A model generated the notes under the pieces. The model did no database searches. It worked only from the letters and a program-made list of their open reading frames with translations, and had not been told where the DNA came from. 64,000 nucleotides of DNA from Chaetorhynchus papuensis (taxonomy: Eukaryota > Chordata > Aves > Passeriformes > Rhipiduridae): the NCBI GenBank assembly GCA_013396525.1, contig VWYX01000203.1:62001-126000 (forward strand), written 5' to 3'. Shown piece by piece: positions 9,056 through 23,100 of the stretch; position 1 is the stretch's first letter; each line of letters opens with the position of its first letter. The translations under genes and the position numbers were made by a program.

Positions 9056-12000
9056 CCACACTCTTCTAAGCTGGAGAAGAGGCCATATCTTTTTCATGGA
9101 TCTTTGATCTGTATTTCATAACTCTGACTTAGGAAGCAACTCAGAAAAAAATCACAGTCTTTTAACAATGGTTACCCAAATATTTTCTGACATAGGACTG
9201 AAGCATAAAGTGACACACACACACCTCGAATACCAATGTGAGCTTGCCCACAAACCCCATTCTTACCAGATCATTTGTGAGGAAAAAAAGTATTATTTTA
9301 GTAAAACTTAATAAAGCAATAATTATTCTTTTCTTTCTCTAGCCTAAAGGGGACAGATGAAATCATGAAAGGGGAGGATAAAATATATACTTTATCCTCC
9401 TATGCTTTACCCTTCTATGCTTATGCTGGAGACAGCTGCAGTTACTGTGAGTGTCCACGTTGGCATTTTCCAAGCTGAAGCTGATTCAAAGCAGAAAGAT
9501 ACTGACCAAGAAACAAACTGTCTTTTAGAAAAGCAACTTCAAAAAAATCATTAAATCACATTGAGGGAGGGATTGATACTATGGCCAGCAACACCTCTGC
9601 TAACAGAACAAGTCTGGATGCAAGTCATGTCAAGAGACAGCTTCATAGACTTGTTCTTGGTTTTGTAAACTTTATCTGAAACACTGTGGGCCCCAATGTG
9701 CCACCAGACAATTCCTGTGCCAATCTATCTTTAGTTAAGGAATAAAAATGGAATTAAGGGAATCAACATTAATTTTGCAACAGCTAAAAGATTTGCTAAG
9801 TACTGATACAGAACGGGAAGGTGATGGAATTGAGACCTGGTTTTATGCTTGTCTCAGTTCTTGCTGCACCACTACCACAAGCATGGTTTGCTGATGCCTT
9901 GTAAGATGGGCCCCTGAACTTGTGTCTGAGCAGATGCTGAATGGATAAAGGTGAAGAGGAACGATGTAACATTGATGTAGTTTTATTATCCTCAGTTTTC
10001 TTGTACACAACTGTTTTACACAGCTCTCTGCCACTGCCTAATCCTGGCTACTAGTCCTAATCTTTTGGCCTTTATGAGTCCTTATTGCAATTAGTTCAAT
10101 ATATAAAACCATAAAAACCTTAGAAAAATAACTCATTTTTCAACCTTACCAAAACACCTCTTCTCTAACTGCCATGCCCTCTTTCCACACTGCATCTCCT
10201 GCTTTCTTCTAGCCCCACCTTTTTCACAACCCCATGTGGGCAGTTACTGTTTCCCCTTTGCGAATCACCTTGGTCTGTACTAGATACCTATTTCCAATTC
10301 TCCTTCAGCATGGTAACATTCTCTTACTGAATCATACATGAGATTATAGTCACAATTGTAAATAATGCTCAAGAGAAGCTAAATAAGTTTCAGAAAATTA
10401 TCCCCTCCCATCAGAAATAAAATTGCTGTAGTATAGGAATTAAAGTGACTTCAAGTTGCTGATAGTAGTAATTATATCTGTTCAAATGATAATCCAATGT
10501 TGTTTCTCCATAGGAACCTGAAGCTTTTACTGTGCAGTAAAGGGATCGTATTGAACACTTAAAGTGAAAAAAAGCACTTGGCTTTGCACTGCTTCCATTT
10601 TTAACATTGTAAATAACTAGTTGAGGCAGTGGAAAATCAAGAGCCAAGTATCGCCTGTTATGGGGGCTTAATGTGTCTACTTTGTGCAAAGACCAGTGTC
10701 TATATATATCCAAAAATCTAGATGTCAGTCACCGTTCTCGAAAAACTACTGGGTAAAATGATAGACTTTGTCTGTTGGAAATAGTAATGGCAACATCTCT
10801 GGGAAATTTTTCATTAGAACCTTTAATCCTACCACTCATATGAAAGAGGAATAAAAGCCCGTGCGTTTCAGTCTGATGTTTTATAAGCAGGGCAGTTTGA
10901 GTGCTTTAGTCAAAGTTACTTTTTCTTTAAAAATTATCCTTTTTAATCTTTTAAAATCATGCAAAGACAACACCCCCCTCCCCTTTAAAATAGAATAAGA
11001 CTTTTTTAGAATTTGGCATTTGACCCAGAATATATACATGTGTATATGTGTGTATGTATATACACATACATAGAGCAAAATAACAATATATATCAACTAC
11101 AATATTGAGAAAGTCACACTAAAGGAAGCCAAACAAATTATCTGAATTATGTTGCTTAACAGTGCAAATATGTTTTCCACATTTTGTAAGTATAGCTTTA
11201 TATGTTTTAAAGAACTGAGACATTTTGCCAATGAGATTTGCCAGCAGAAATTTATGAGCAGCATGGGAATCTGCCCCATGGGTTTTCTATTTGTCTTTAT
11301 CCCTAACAAGGTCCAGTCCCCTTTCCATTGCTCCTTTCATCTCGGTTTGCCCACACACAGGGTAAGTACTCTTCCCTACTATGCCTCATAGTTCCAAACC
11401 TCTCTTGGATCCACTCTTCCTTCAGGCTCCTACTTTTCCATGCCTTGTCACTCTCTAGTCATGGTTGACCACTCGTGCATTCATTGATTCATTTCATATC
11501 TTTTATCTTCCCTGGCTCTTGTCCCTTCTTCATTTGAATCACAGCTTCTCTCTTCTCCATCCCCCCTGAATATGGTCACTGAGTACCTACAAAAGTAAAG
11601 GGTCCCTGATGCCACCTCTGCCATTTCCCAAGACAGGCACAGTTAGAAGCTAGTATTTCAAGGGGGACAGAAATAATCTCATACTCCTAAAAGAGGCAAG
11701 AAGATACGGGCTTTACTTGGTGCAATGAATAGGACAAAGATAGTATGGAATTGGTGCTCATGGAGTTTGGAATTGGATGGAATTTTTCAGGAAGCACTTA
11801 CACAAATACCTATCAGATGTGACTCAGGTAAGCTGATCCTGTCCATGTGCAGGTGATTTTCTGAGGTTCCTTTTTCATTTTTTCTGTGAATTTTTAAGGG
11901 ATGTATCTATTTAGACTTCCCAAGTAAACATGTGCCAACTACATTTCTCAAAGGCTTGGAATATAACCAAGCATGGATGGCTTGCCACAGGATACCTGAA

Positions 12001-14448
12001 GAGACATGTCAAGCTCAATGCTCCTACTCCTCACCACATTCAGAGTTTTCTCTTAATTATGATGTATTTTTAAAATGGGCAAAACTACCTCATATTTCCC
12101 TATCTTCCTTGGGAACCACTGAAGTATTTTAGCAGAAATTGCCTTCAAAAGTATTCAGGAAGAGTTAGCCAACCAGGTGGAAATACTATGAGCAGTAGTA
12201 AAGGTCTTAAAATAGGAAATACTGAGCTACTTCAATTATAGAAGGTTCTACAAGCCCTGCCAATATTTTTCCCTTAGGCTCTCACAAAATGGGGAAGCAA
12301 AAAGAGAAATATCTCACAACTTCACAGAATCCCTTAAGCCTCCTATGTTCCCATTTAAAAGGGATTATGAAATAAAATAGAGTAGGAAACGCCTCAAAAT
12401 TTCAAAGGAAACTCATGTTGATGCCCAAATTGCTATTTTAATATTTTTCCCCATGTCTGACTAATTTTAAGGTATTCTTCATTAGCATAACTGTCATTCT
12501 TTGCTTTGCTTTTTTCTCTTTGCTGTTATTATTCACCCTTTGACTTGGAGTTGAAGAATGTGACTTGCAATAGAAAGTATGGAAAGAGGGAATTTAATTG
12601 ACTTTAATTCCAATGAATTTAATTTGTTTCCTTTTTCACTAATCCAGGTATACTAACTGAATAATATGGAAAGATAGATCTTTGTCAAATGTCACAGCGA
12701 GCAACACTGCAACCCATGGGGTAAAAAAGAATAAAAAAGAAAAGAGAGAACTAGATTAAGCCTTTTGTTCTAAGCGTACTCATTTTAAAACCAAATTGAT
12801 TGAGAAAGCAGCTCTGACTACTATAGTTTGAGTAGTGCTCTCTTCCCTCCCTTTCATGTTTTCACCACTGCCAGCAAAGATATAGATGGAGGCCAATAAA
12901 ACAGGATTTGGACCTTTCACCTTGTCTGTTAGTGGATATCTATTTGTAACTAAATAAGGCTTTCTCCTTCCTCTCTTCCCCCAGTCTGATTTCTGCCTAT
13001 CCCTTTTTCATTTCCATCTGCAAAAAAAGGAAATTCTAGTCCATTTATTTGGACTCTGTCTCTATTTACATCAAGATGAGTTTCTACCATTCATGGAAAT
13101 ATAAAAGAACTTTAAAGTATGCATAAATAAATTACTCTTTCAACCCACTTTACAGCTGGTTTGTACTTCCAGATGGTATAAGGAGGTCTCAGTATAAAGT
13201 AGCATTCGGGTACTATCTCCAGTGGTTGAGCTTCTCAAAAAAAATAAATAACCAAACACAAGAATTATAAAAATAAAAAAAACCCACCATTTTTTAATGA
13301 ATTTTTTCAGATTATTTCAGTCTTGTTTTTCCAAAATTAAGAGAAAATACATGAAATTTTTTTACAGTTTGCCTTGCAGGACTGATTGGGAAAAAAATAA
13401 AAAGATCAGTTTGGAGAGAGCATAATTAATATCAGTCAGGATGGAGCACACTGGGTTTAGTGTTCTTCTCTTTTGCTTTCTGTGCCTTCTTTCTGGTTAT
13501 CTTTTGAATCACTAATTATTCAAACATTGTAGAATACACTGGTAAATTTGCTCATGTAAGTGCTTCTGAATTTGACAGAACAAGCTTAAAGGCTGCTGAT
13601 GATCCTGTTTGTCCAAATGTAACTCTGTTTAGCTCCAGCAATTTACTTCTGATGAATCCTGGTAAATATCAGATAGAAAAGAGACCCCCAAGAACACATC
13701 CTGTATGTGCTCATGTTAAACATCTGTTTGAGATTTAGTGTGCTTTTATTTATATTCTTAGGGAAATATGAGGCTACTTTGCAGCTTTTTTTAAAATTCA
13801 GAGTGTAACAGAAATTCACCTGTATACCTTAATGTTTGTTGTATCAGAAATGAATGACATCAGGATATCATAGAGGTAAAAATATTCTCAACACACTGGC
13901 CAGATTAAAAACACAGATCTTTGTGCAGTTCTTAATTCAATAAAATGCTGTGGTACTTCATGGTCAGAAGGAAATACGCCCTCATCAGCATCAGTTTCTT
14001 CTGTGTCCTTCATGAGAGTCAAAGGGTACTTTACAATCCAATCCAATGCTGGATATAACCTTTTAAATAAATAAACCATGGTTTAAGGATTTAGAAAGCA
14101 CTAGATCAAAGAATGTAATCTTTGCGATCTAATAACTACAGTGATGGGTCTAGCATAAGGACATGAGCAGAATAGAACAAAGGTTTGCTGAATATCCACA
14201 GTACCTCTTGGGTTAAAATTCGTTACAGAGTCACTCTAAATCCCTAGTTAGGGGGCAGCCCTAAATTTCTCTTCTAGCTAAAATCCAGCATGAACTAGAA
14301 AAATAAACAGAAAACAATATATTTAGGGGAAGAAACTCCAATCTTCAGCTTTTTTTATGTTGTTGTTTGACTATTCAAAATCCAGGTCTTATTTTCCAAA
14401 CACCTGTCAATTTCAGTTTCAGCCTCCAGGTTTTTGGCTACACACCCC

Positions 14449-14451
<3 letters not shown>
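9056..14451. other. Gene-free AT-rich region
   Basis: About 5.4 kb in which I recognise no exon, RNA gene, LTR or CR1. All frames are under 105 codons with no familiar motifs. Contains the TA/TG-rich simple repeat at 11026-11072. Confidence 0.55.
11026..11072. repeat. Imperfect TA/TG microsatellite with dyad symmetry
   Basis: The stretch reads atatatacatgtgtatatg followed by tgtgtatgtatatacacata. It is an alternating purine-pyrimidine run whose halves are partly self-complementary. Confidence 0.8.
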
Positions 14452-14515
<64 letters not shown>

Positions 14516-14552
14516 AGAGGCATGCACACAGATGCACAAACACACACACACA
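14452..14552. repeat. (CA)n microsatellite
   Basis: A perfect CA run of 59 bp at 14452-14510 is followed by an interrupted CA-rich tail to about 14552. The valine/cysteine- and threonine/histidine-repeat frames around it are translations of the repeat. Confidence 0.98.
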
Positions 14553-17500
14553 GATTTCTAATCTCCAGGACTGAGTGGAGAGGGTGAACTTGCTTATTTT
14601 TTTCCAGCAGTACATGTCTATATCCCCTCGCAACCAGAGGAGATCCAAGCCTTTAGCATTACATTGTCTAATGCACAATGTGCTGCTCATGTGAGCTTTC
14701 CCAATAAACTGTGGAGATACTTGTGGATGTGCTCAAATGGTTCCATGATCACCCTTTAAAGAAGCAATAGCACTAAAACAAACAAACAGATAGCTGTGTT
14801 CAGAGCTATTGTGAACCCTTCTCATGCTGTTTTAGAACACTCCAAGTCTGTCATCTGCCAGGCTTTGAAACTGAAAGCGTTGCTCACCAACTTGCACACA
14901 AAAAGTTTTCTTGCCTACTTTGGTGAAAAGCTGGAGCAGGTGGTGAATACTGCACCCAGACTTCTGGAAAAATCTTGTTATCTTTCTTTATTTCCCACCA
15001 TGGGCATTACAACACACAAACCATCACTTCTGCCTACTGCTCAACCAACATCTTGTCAAATCTGGCTGCAAGATTAAGCTTCCCCAATTCTGAATTCAAT
15101 ATTGCAACCCTAAGGACATAAGAATCAAGCTGGAACATTCTGGGTTTTGGAGTTGTTTTTTTCCCTCTTAATGGACAAAATTGTTTCTGCTCCAAGATCA
15201 CAGTTTGCCCTGACTATAAAGATAAATCATCATGACTGACACTAAGCAAAACGAGTTTGATATTTTCTGCTTTATTCTTTCACATTAGAAGCCACTTTTA
15301 CATTTTCCACAGCTTTCAACCTTTCTTCCAAAAGACTAGAATTATACAAATCAGATATTATTTCTGCTTTGTGTAATCCATTTGAAAAATTTGAAGCACA
15401 TTTTGTACACAGAAAAGGATGGGCACAGTGAAGAGAAGGTAAGATTTAATGGCCAGGAATCTTGCAAAACTCTTTGTTTCCTATAGCAGTATAATTCTTC
15501 TTTATTCCAGACTATTTTATTTCATTGGAACAGTGTCCTGCCTAACGAAGCCAGGAGGAAGTCCAGGATTCCGGACGCATTCAGCACTTGGCAGCATCTG
15601 GTTCTAGTACCAAAGGCTATAGACACAATGACAGTGTCTCAGAAATACCAGACTTAACCATTACCAGAATTATTTTCATCTTTAACCCTTTTTTTTTTGT
15701 ATTTTTAAAGGTGGATTCAGTAACTATCAGGCACATTTCTCCATTGTTATAACTAAAAACCACCAAAACAATGACAGCCTTTAATGTGAGATACTATGAA
15801 AAATGAAAGCTGATGCTAGTATGCCACTAATGGGAGACAAAGTGATTTTAATTCATAAGCTTGAAACAAGGATATGAAACATTCTAGTCATTAATATTGT
15901 TGTTTCAGTCTTAGTCTGTGCTGCAAATCTATATTTAGCTATTTATTTTCCAAAAAAAGAAGGATGTCTTCCAGAAATGGGCTAAAGCCGTCAGCTTTTT
16001 ATTCCAGTAAAACTTCATTGCACTTGAAACAAAAGAAAAGCTCAAGTGAAAACTGAGTTAGAGCTCCACAAGTTGGATTTGTAAGTGAAAAAGCAGCTAG
16101 AGATGTAAACAGTTCAGTGAAAAGTACAACATTCTGATACAAAAGTATCACTTACAATATGTCTAACAGCAGTTGTGTAATACTATTAACATGACTTTCA
16201 CTAACCTGCTTGCAAAAAACTCATGCTCTGTTATTTTCTGTTTCTTGAAGCTCGTTTCCATAGCAGGGGGTAGCTAAAAAACACTTTTGTCTTTTACTGT
16301 TGTTCCTGTAATATTTCCTTTTTGGAAGTGCCATTACATTGCTGGATTGTGTCTTCCAAACACATGAGTCCGAGATCCCTGAAAATGCTACCAACTTATA
16401 AAATAAAAATTTCTTCATGGAACCAACTACTGAAATAGCACAAAGTTCCATTTTGTCATTTCTTTTTCTTTTGCTTAAGGTCCTATTTCCCTTTACAGTG
16501 CCCTTCCCCATTTGTTGATTCAGAACCCCATCCTGGAATGAGTTACCTATGGGATCAAAGATCATATTTAGCAAGTAGTTTAGATAACACTCACTGGAAA
16601 TATCACAGGGTCAAAAATTACTCTCTCAAGTGTGATTTTGTAGCACTGCTTGTCAAATTATTGGATTTCTTTTACAGTAAGGTGGCACAGGAAAGCCCGC
16701 CAAGACAAGACCTATGTGTTTTGACAAGAACAACTATCAGAGTTCTACCCCGTAAATCCTCACTCACATGTGCGAAGGACATGGGACAGCTGTACATCTA
16801 TAGCAGAGAGCAAGATACATTTATGAGGCTCTCATCTCTGAAAATAATTTCTTCAACTTTAAGTATATGTCATTAAACTATGTTAATGACCTCAATTGCT
16901 ATTACTCATGTGAGTAAGTTTGTTGGAGATAGTTTTGCTATAATATAGTATGGCATATACAAATACAGACAGAAAAAACAGGCTTATCAGTAACTACAAA
17001 ATCTATTCTAAACAGCTTAAGAAAACTTAATTTATATAATTTGCCATGTAAGGATTGTTTGAAATAAAGATTTTTGGATCCCCTCTTTCTCCCCCCAGCC
17101 TTTTTTTATTAAGCTTTCTCCCACTACCTCTTTTAAGAATGGCTAGAAATTTAGAACAGTCCCTTGATCTTCAAAATTTTCTTTTGATCTAACAGTTAGA
17201 TAAAGCACTACTGTAGAACAGCACTACCAGTCAACAGAGAATCAGCAGAAAATATCAACAACTAATATTTCTCTTTTGAAGAGAAAGTACTACACATCAC
17301 AGAGGTTTCAAAGCCAACATTGAAACAAAATCCCTGAAGTGATAGCCCTGATATCCTCAAAAAGTAAGTGTTCAAGACCCTTGATTTACTATCTTTATTC
17401 CTAATAGTCAGCTCTAATTGCAAAACAGTTTGCATAACAATAATTCAGTTAGCATTTAAGCCAGACTTTGCTATGTTTATTAGCGGTAGAAGTAACTCAA

Positions 17501-19848
17501 AAGGCTTGTTGGACCAGATCCTGCCAATTGTTGTATATATGAGGAGTCACATTGAATTCAGTATCATACTGTGTACTTGAAGTTTTAGCAATTGCAGACT
17601 TCTTATGGGCTTAAGTGATTTGTTGACCAGCTTTTAAGTACATGCTTAAGTCTAGTAAAGTATAGTGAGAGGTAAATATGCACATATTCAAAATTGCCTG
17701 ATCTGAGGTTCTTCCATTTTTAGAATTTCAGAATAAAAAGCTGCATTACTAATGTTGCTGGATGGTGTAAATCACAGGAAAAAAGAATATTTTGCCATGT
17801 CCTCATCTAATGTTGAAAGTGCTGTATGCAATTTCTCCTTGATTGTCCTTTTATTTTCTTCCATTTGAGTTGCAGTTAAGATCAGAGAAGAAAAATAAAA
17901 GTCTTGTTACAGCTACAGGTCAGTGTAAGATAAGAGGCTCAGCAGTCACTTCTATGTACTGTACACTCAAAAATGGGCCAGACTGATATTTAGTTTATCA
18001 GTCTAGAATCTAGGAAACATAACAGAGGTACTTGAATGTAAATGCATTGCCAAAAGATAATAATCTACATCACCAGAGGAGTGTCACTTGTCCAGCTATT
18101 TAAAGGTCATCTGACATACTTTATTTTTCTCTTACAATTAGAATATAGTGAATATACAAAGAGTACAAATCACAGCCTTTTTAAAATTTGACCACTTAAT
18201 TGGCCTGACCCACAGATGAGACAGCAGAGTAGTACAGAACAGAAAAGAATAAAGAAATTCAATAAGAAAAAAATACTAAAGATGTTTTTAAAAAGCTGAT
18301 TTCAATTAAAATCCAATTTTGCTGTGAAAAGAAGAAAAATCTTTTTAAGTATGAATCAAAATGATAAAAATCCACCTTTTCTGCTGTAAAAACAGAAGTC
18401 AACAGAAAAAAATGCATTCTTTTGCTGGAATCCAGGCCTAGGACCAAAGAATTTACATATATTAAATTAACAAGATCCAAACTCCTCTACAACAAATATT
18501 TATACTGTAAAATATTACAGCCACATTCCTGCATCTCCTTACAATAATAATTCTTAGGGACACAGTATTCTAGAGAGTGTATACAACAGTGGGTTTCTGC
18601 AAAGATGGAATGCTTCATTATCAGAGTACCAGCTTGTTCATAAATATTAAAAAGTATGGTTTTGAAGATTTTCAAACATAATTCTTACTGTTTACATTGT
18701 CTCTCTACTACTGAAAAAAACAGTCAATGTGTACCTGTCCATAAGTCTCTCCCTCACAGTCTTGAACTGCACAAAACCACTGCTAGTGACTGTAAAGGAC
18801 TACAGTGTTTCTTCTGGTTATATACTGAGCAGACAAGGGGACAAGTAGTCTGACCTTACTTATGCAAGTAGTCATTCTTACAGTGATGGGTCTAATTCTT
18901 ACTTGAAAGAGCAGGATTTGTCCCAAACTGCAGACAAAAGGGCACAATTCCTTGCTGTCTTATAAAAGTGGGTCTTAAATTTACATGTAATATGGTTCTT
19001 TTCTGTTTATATACATTACAGGCAATTCTTTGTATCATATTAGAGCTGGAAACAGATATTCCAAGAGAAAAAGAACTTCTCTACTGCTACAAGAAGAATC
19101 ATGTAGACATTGCTCAAGACAAAATAACACTATTGATCTGATCTTCATTTGGTAAAAATTAAACTCCTGGATACATATTAGTCTGCATTATAAAAAAACA
19201 CTGACAACACATTAAACTTTTGAAAAGTGACCACAAGTTACAAAAGCAATGGTTTCTCTGAAACATGTTCTATTGTGGCTAATCATGAGGAAGAACACAA
19301 AACAAAATTTTAAAAAATGGCAACAAACGGAAACAGAACAGGAAGACCCACGCTGGCTGCAGCAATGTATCAGTTGCATAAACTGGGCTTCAGAGAACCC
19401 TCTGTGGGAAAAGAGCATGTTTACCCTTGCATGAATAGCTTTTACTACATGGTGAGATCATATGGAGGATACCATTGAAATATAGAAAATAAACACACTA
19501 AACTTGTAGAAAGAGAACTCAAACATAGCAACAATAACTGCAAACACATGCTTATTCGAAGAAGAATGTTACCTAATTTGCTTCCTCGCAATATACAGAG
19601 ATCTAATTTAAGCTGCTCCCCTCCCTTTCCCACTTTACTATATTTTCAAGAACCAGTGAACACAGAAATGTGCAGCCAGCCTGGGCCCTCAGGCCGGTGG
19701 ATCAAGATGGCAGGCTGGCCTGGGCTCCCCTGGGGACAGCAGAGCCAGAAGGGTGATTGGACACAGTGACCTGTCTGCATGAGATGAGACAAAAACAGGA
19801 GGGCTGTAATGCTGATGAACTAACCTGTCACTCACAAGCTCAGGTCTG
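14553..19848. other. Gene-free AT-rich region
   Basis: No gene or transposon recognised. A more GC-rich patch of about 120 bp lies at 19660-19760. Frames are short and lack recognisable domains. Confidence 0.5.
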
Positions 19849-19879
19849 AAAAAAAAAAAAAAAAAAAAGAAAAAAAAAA
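19849..19879. repeat. A-rich tract
   Basis: Twenty consecutive A, one G, then ten A. It follows a GC-richer patch (19660-19760), so a retroposed insert with a poly(A) tail is possible but not shown. Confidence 0.9.
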
Positions 19880-20092
19880 GATGGAGAGAAAAAAGAGTAA
19901 GAAAAAGGTATAGTAGAGGTTTTAGAAAGCATACAAGGCAGACAAATTACAGCATCATTGGAATAATTAGATGACACATTTAATTACCTGTTCATTCAGA
20001 TGGGCTCAGGACATATAAGGAATATGGCACAAAAATCCAACTAATAGTTTCTATAAGAGCAAAACACAACTGAAGAAATAATGGATACTGTG

Positions 20093-20156
20093 GTTTGGCA
20101 TGCAAGGAAGGATGCTACGGACTGTTGCTGGCAGGGATCAGGGTTTCATGCCAAAC
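20093..20156. repeat. 10-bp perfect inverted repeat, 44-nt loop
   Basis: GTTTGGCATG (20093-20102) and CATGCCAAAC (20147-20156) are exact reverse complements. The same segment also holds GCATGCAAGGAAGGATGC, which adds local pairing. Confidence 0.85.
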
Positions 20157-23100
20157 ACTCCAGTTATGAATCAAAATCACAATGAGCAATGAGCTTCTAG
20201 ATCTTGACACACAAGGCAAGGAGGTTGTTCTTCAGAGTATTTGGCTGTTTTATTGCTTGCTTGAGGGAGGAAAAATCCAGAGGGAAGGTTCACGAGAAAT
20301 TCTGCACCCTGGACCCAGTACACCCAGGCGCTGGGTAATGGTCAGGATTGTAGCACTCTGTGCACCATTGCCATCACCAGTTGGAACTACTGCGGACATG
20401 GGTGGTTAGAGACAGGTGAAATCCAGATTTTTTTTAAAAAAGATGAAAATACATTTAATGATGAGCAACTACTTGGTGTTGAAAATGCCTTTAAATCAGT
20501 ATGCTGCTGCTATTCCATTTGTGTCATGCATAGACTAATGTTTGAACTACAAAAAACTGCTAGTGTGTCTGATCTCCATTGAATCAGCTATACATGTATA
20601 GTCTGGATTTTTAATTAGGCAAGTTCAAATTCCAGTAAACAAGTAGCAGTAAACAAGACTTGAGAGCTACATCTACAGGATTAGTCAAAAAAAATAATTC
20701 TCATGACTGGAAAAAAATACATTTCTGAAATGAAAAGGCCAAATTATACACATTTATCTAAGTTTTTGGGTTTGGAGGTTTGAAAGTTAACAAAGACTTT
20801 TACGAACTTTTTCTAAAAGTGTCGGGAAATAAATGTCTCTTCTAAAAATATGCAACTACCAAATATGCAAACCTTAACTATTAACAATACAAAATAGAGA
20901 CTTACAGTGTGGAAAGATTTTCTGCCATAGGGCTTGCCTCTTGATAGTTATTTTCTCTTAAAGTTCATACAGAAAGTATGAGTCTATTTTCAGCAATGTA
21001 TAGTAATTACACCGACTGCCCTGAGATTCCCACATTTTAACTAACTCTTTTATTATACAACTAGATAATGCACCATTTTTTATCAGAAAAAAATATGTTT
21101 AAACTTTTTGTTCTATCTGTCTTAACACATAGCTAATAACAACCAAACACTGGGCAATTAATCAAAACAAAAACATGCTTGAAAATTTTGTGGATTTATG
21201 ACCATATTTTGATGTGCACACTTACATATATGATATGTAAATATGCTGATCTGAAAAAAATGTTTGCAACACCTAAGACAGTAAGTTTCAGAATAACAGC
21301 ATCACTAAACTCTGACAGAGAAAACCCACAGAAGTTTGTCACCTAAAATACCTAAATTTATTTTTCTTTTAAGTACATGCTCTTGCTATTAATTTTAGGA
21401 AATGAAATACACTAACATACGATAAAAACATTTTTCCAGATATTCACTGACCTTTTTTTAATTCATGAAATATGGAATGTTACACACAGAAAAAAAAAAG
21501 CCTTCTACGTTTTTCCAGCCTCAAAACCACTTTCTTAGAGTTGGCAAGGCTTAAACATACAATAGCTAACTTACACTCTCTTACATGCGAAAACAAAAGT
21601 TACATTAAAGAGATATTACAAGCTTTTAGATTTATAAAGATTTCAGGGTACATTTTCTGTCAAGTGTACTTGCTCAAAACCTTGCCATCGTATCTGCCTT
21701 AGAATCATTAAACATATTTCTGTAAGACTGAACAAGTAAAACAAAAAGGTAATTAACACAGTCTAAAATACATCTTTTTGCACAATGTAGTACTGGCAAA
21801 CATGCCCCACTTTTTGGGTATAAGCCAGCCTAATAGAAAGCTGTTAATGTTTGGAGGATTTTTTTAAAAAAATGTATCTTCTATTTTTAAAATATTTAAA
21901 GCAATAAAAGTCTGTGGTAAACATGATATTACATATTTGACATTTTCTGCCCAGAAATGCATTACTACATACGATGGTATTAATAAACCATGTGCTTTGA
22001 GGGACTTCAGTGTTTTGCCATAATTTAGTTGAAAACAGTGTGTAGAATGCGTATTTTTCTACCGTCATATCAACATACAGAAAACAAATACTATGTCATC
22101 AGCTCAGCAGCATGCGTTCACTATACTGGAAACATATGCAAAAAACCACAAACTTTTGAGAGTTCAAAAAATACCCTTTACCAGAGACTGATTTACAAGT
22201 CAGTGGTTAATGAGAAAGTGTTGAGGACTTAAAATTTTGTTAGAAAAAGAAAAACAGGCACCCTCATCTGACTCTGACTGCTTTCACAGGAAAACAGCCC
22301 TCCCTGTTCATCAGAACAAAATAATTTCTTTCCCCACTTCAGGTTATTATTTGAAGCAAATGAAAAGACAATGATTCTTCTCTCTTCTGGCTAAAGCTCA
22401 AAACAGCATGGTTAAAACACACATATAAAAACTACAGACTTATCAGAAATCACAAAACAGAAAGAGAAGGACTCACTGACCCATTTGGAAGACAAAGACG
22501 ACAAAACGGAAAAGCTCTAAAAATCAGCTTGTGAGGCCTTTGAGAGATATTCTTCTGGCATTTCATCACAGCAGCCCCAGACCAGTTCACTTCCCTGGAT
22601 ACAGGGAGGGAGAACTAAATAGAGCTGTTTATTAAAGCTGTTGTGCTGGATTGCATTAGGAAGCACGAGCAGACCACCTGGACCTTTCAGATTGTGGCAG
22701 TGTTTAATTTGCAGGCTGCCCCTCTGCAGCAGCAAAGACTACTACATTTACCAAGCTCAATCACACATTATCTGGATTAGGAGTACAAGAAGAAAAAATA
22801 AAAATAAAAAATAAAAGCCACATCCTCTAGTACAAGAATACAGTCAATATAAAAATAATGAACAGTATTACAAATAGAAAGCAACTCCCCAGCAAACATA
22901 ACACTTTCACTCCTCAGTTCTTCTACTTCAGCATATTTAAACAAAATAAAACAGCAAATTAATAAATACATTGATTTGGTAAAGCTGAGACTGAATTATA
23001 AATGGGGTTTATTAGAAGAAAGGGATGGTAATTTAGGTTTTTCTAGTGATTCCCTGGCCAGATTATTGTGTTTCTTTTGCCTTTCTCACTTTCAGTACTA

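Noticed and set aside
14355..14690. Cys/Val-repeat and Thr/His-repeat proteins
   Set aside because: They are translations of the (CA)n microsatellite.
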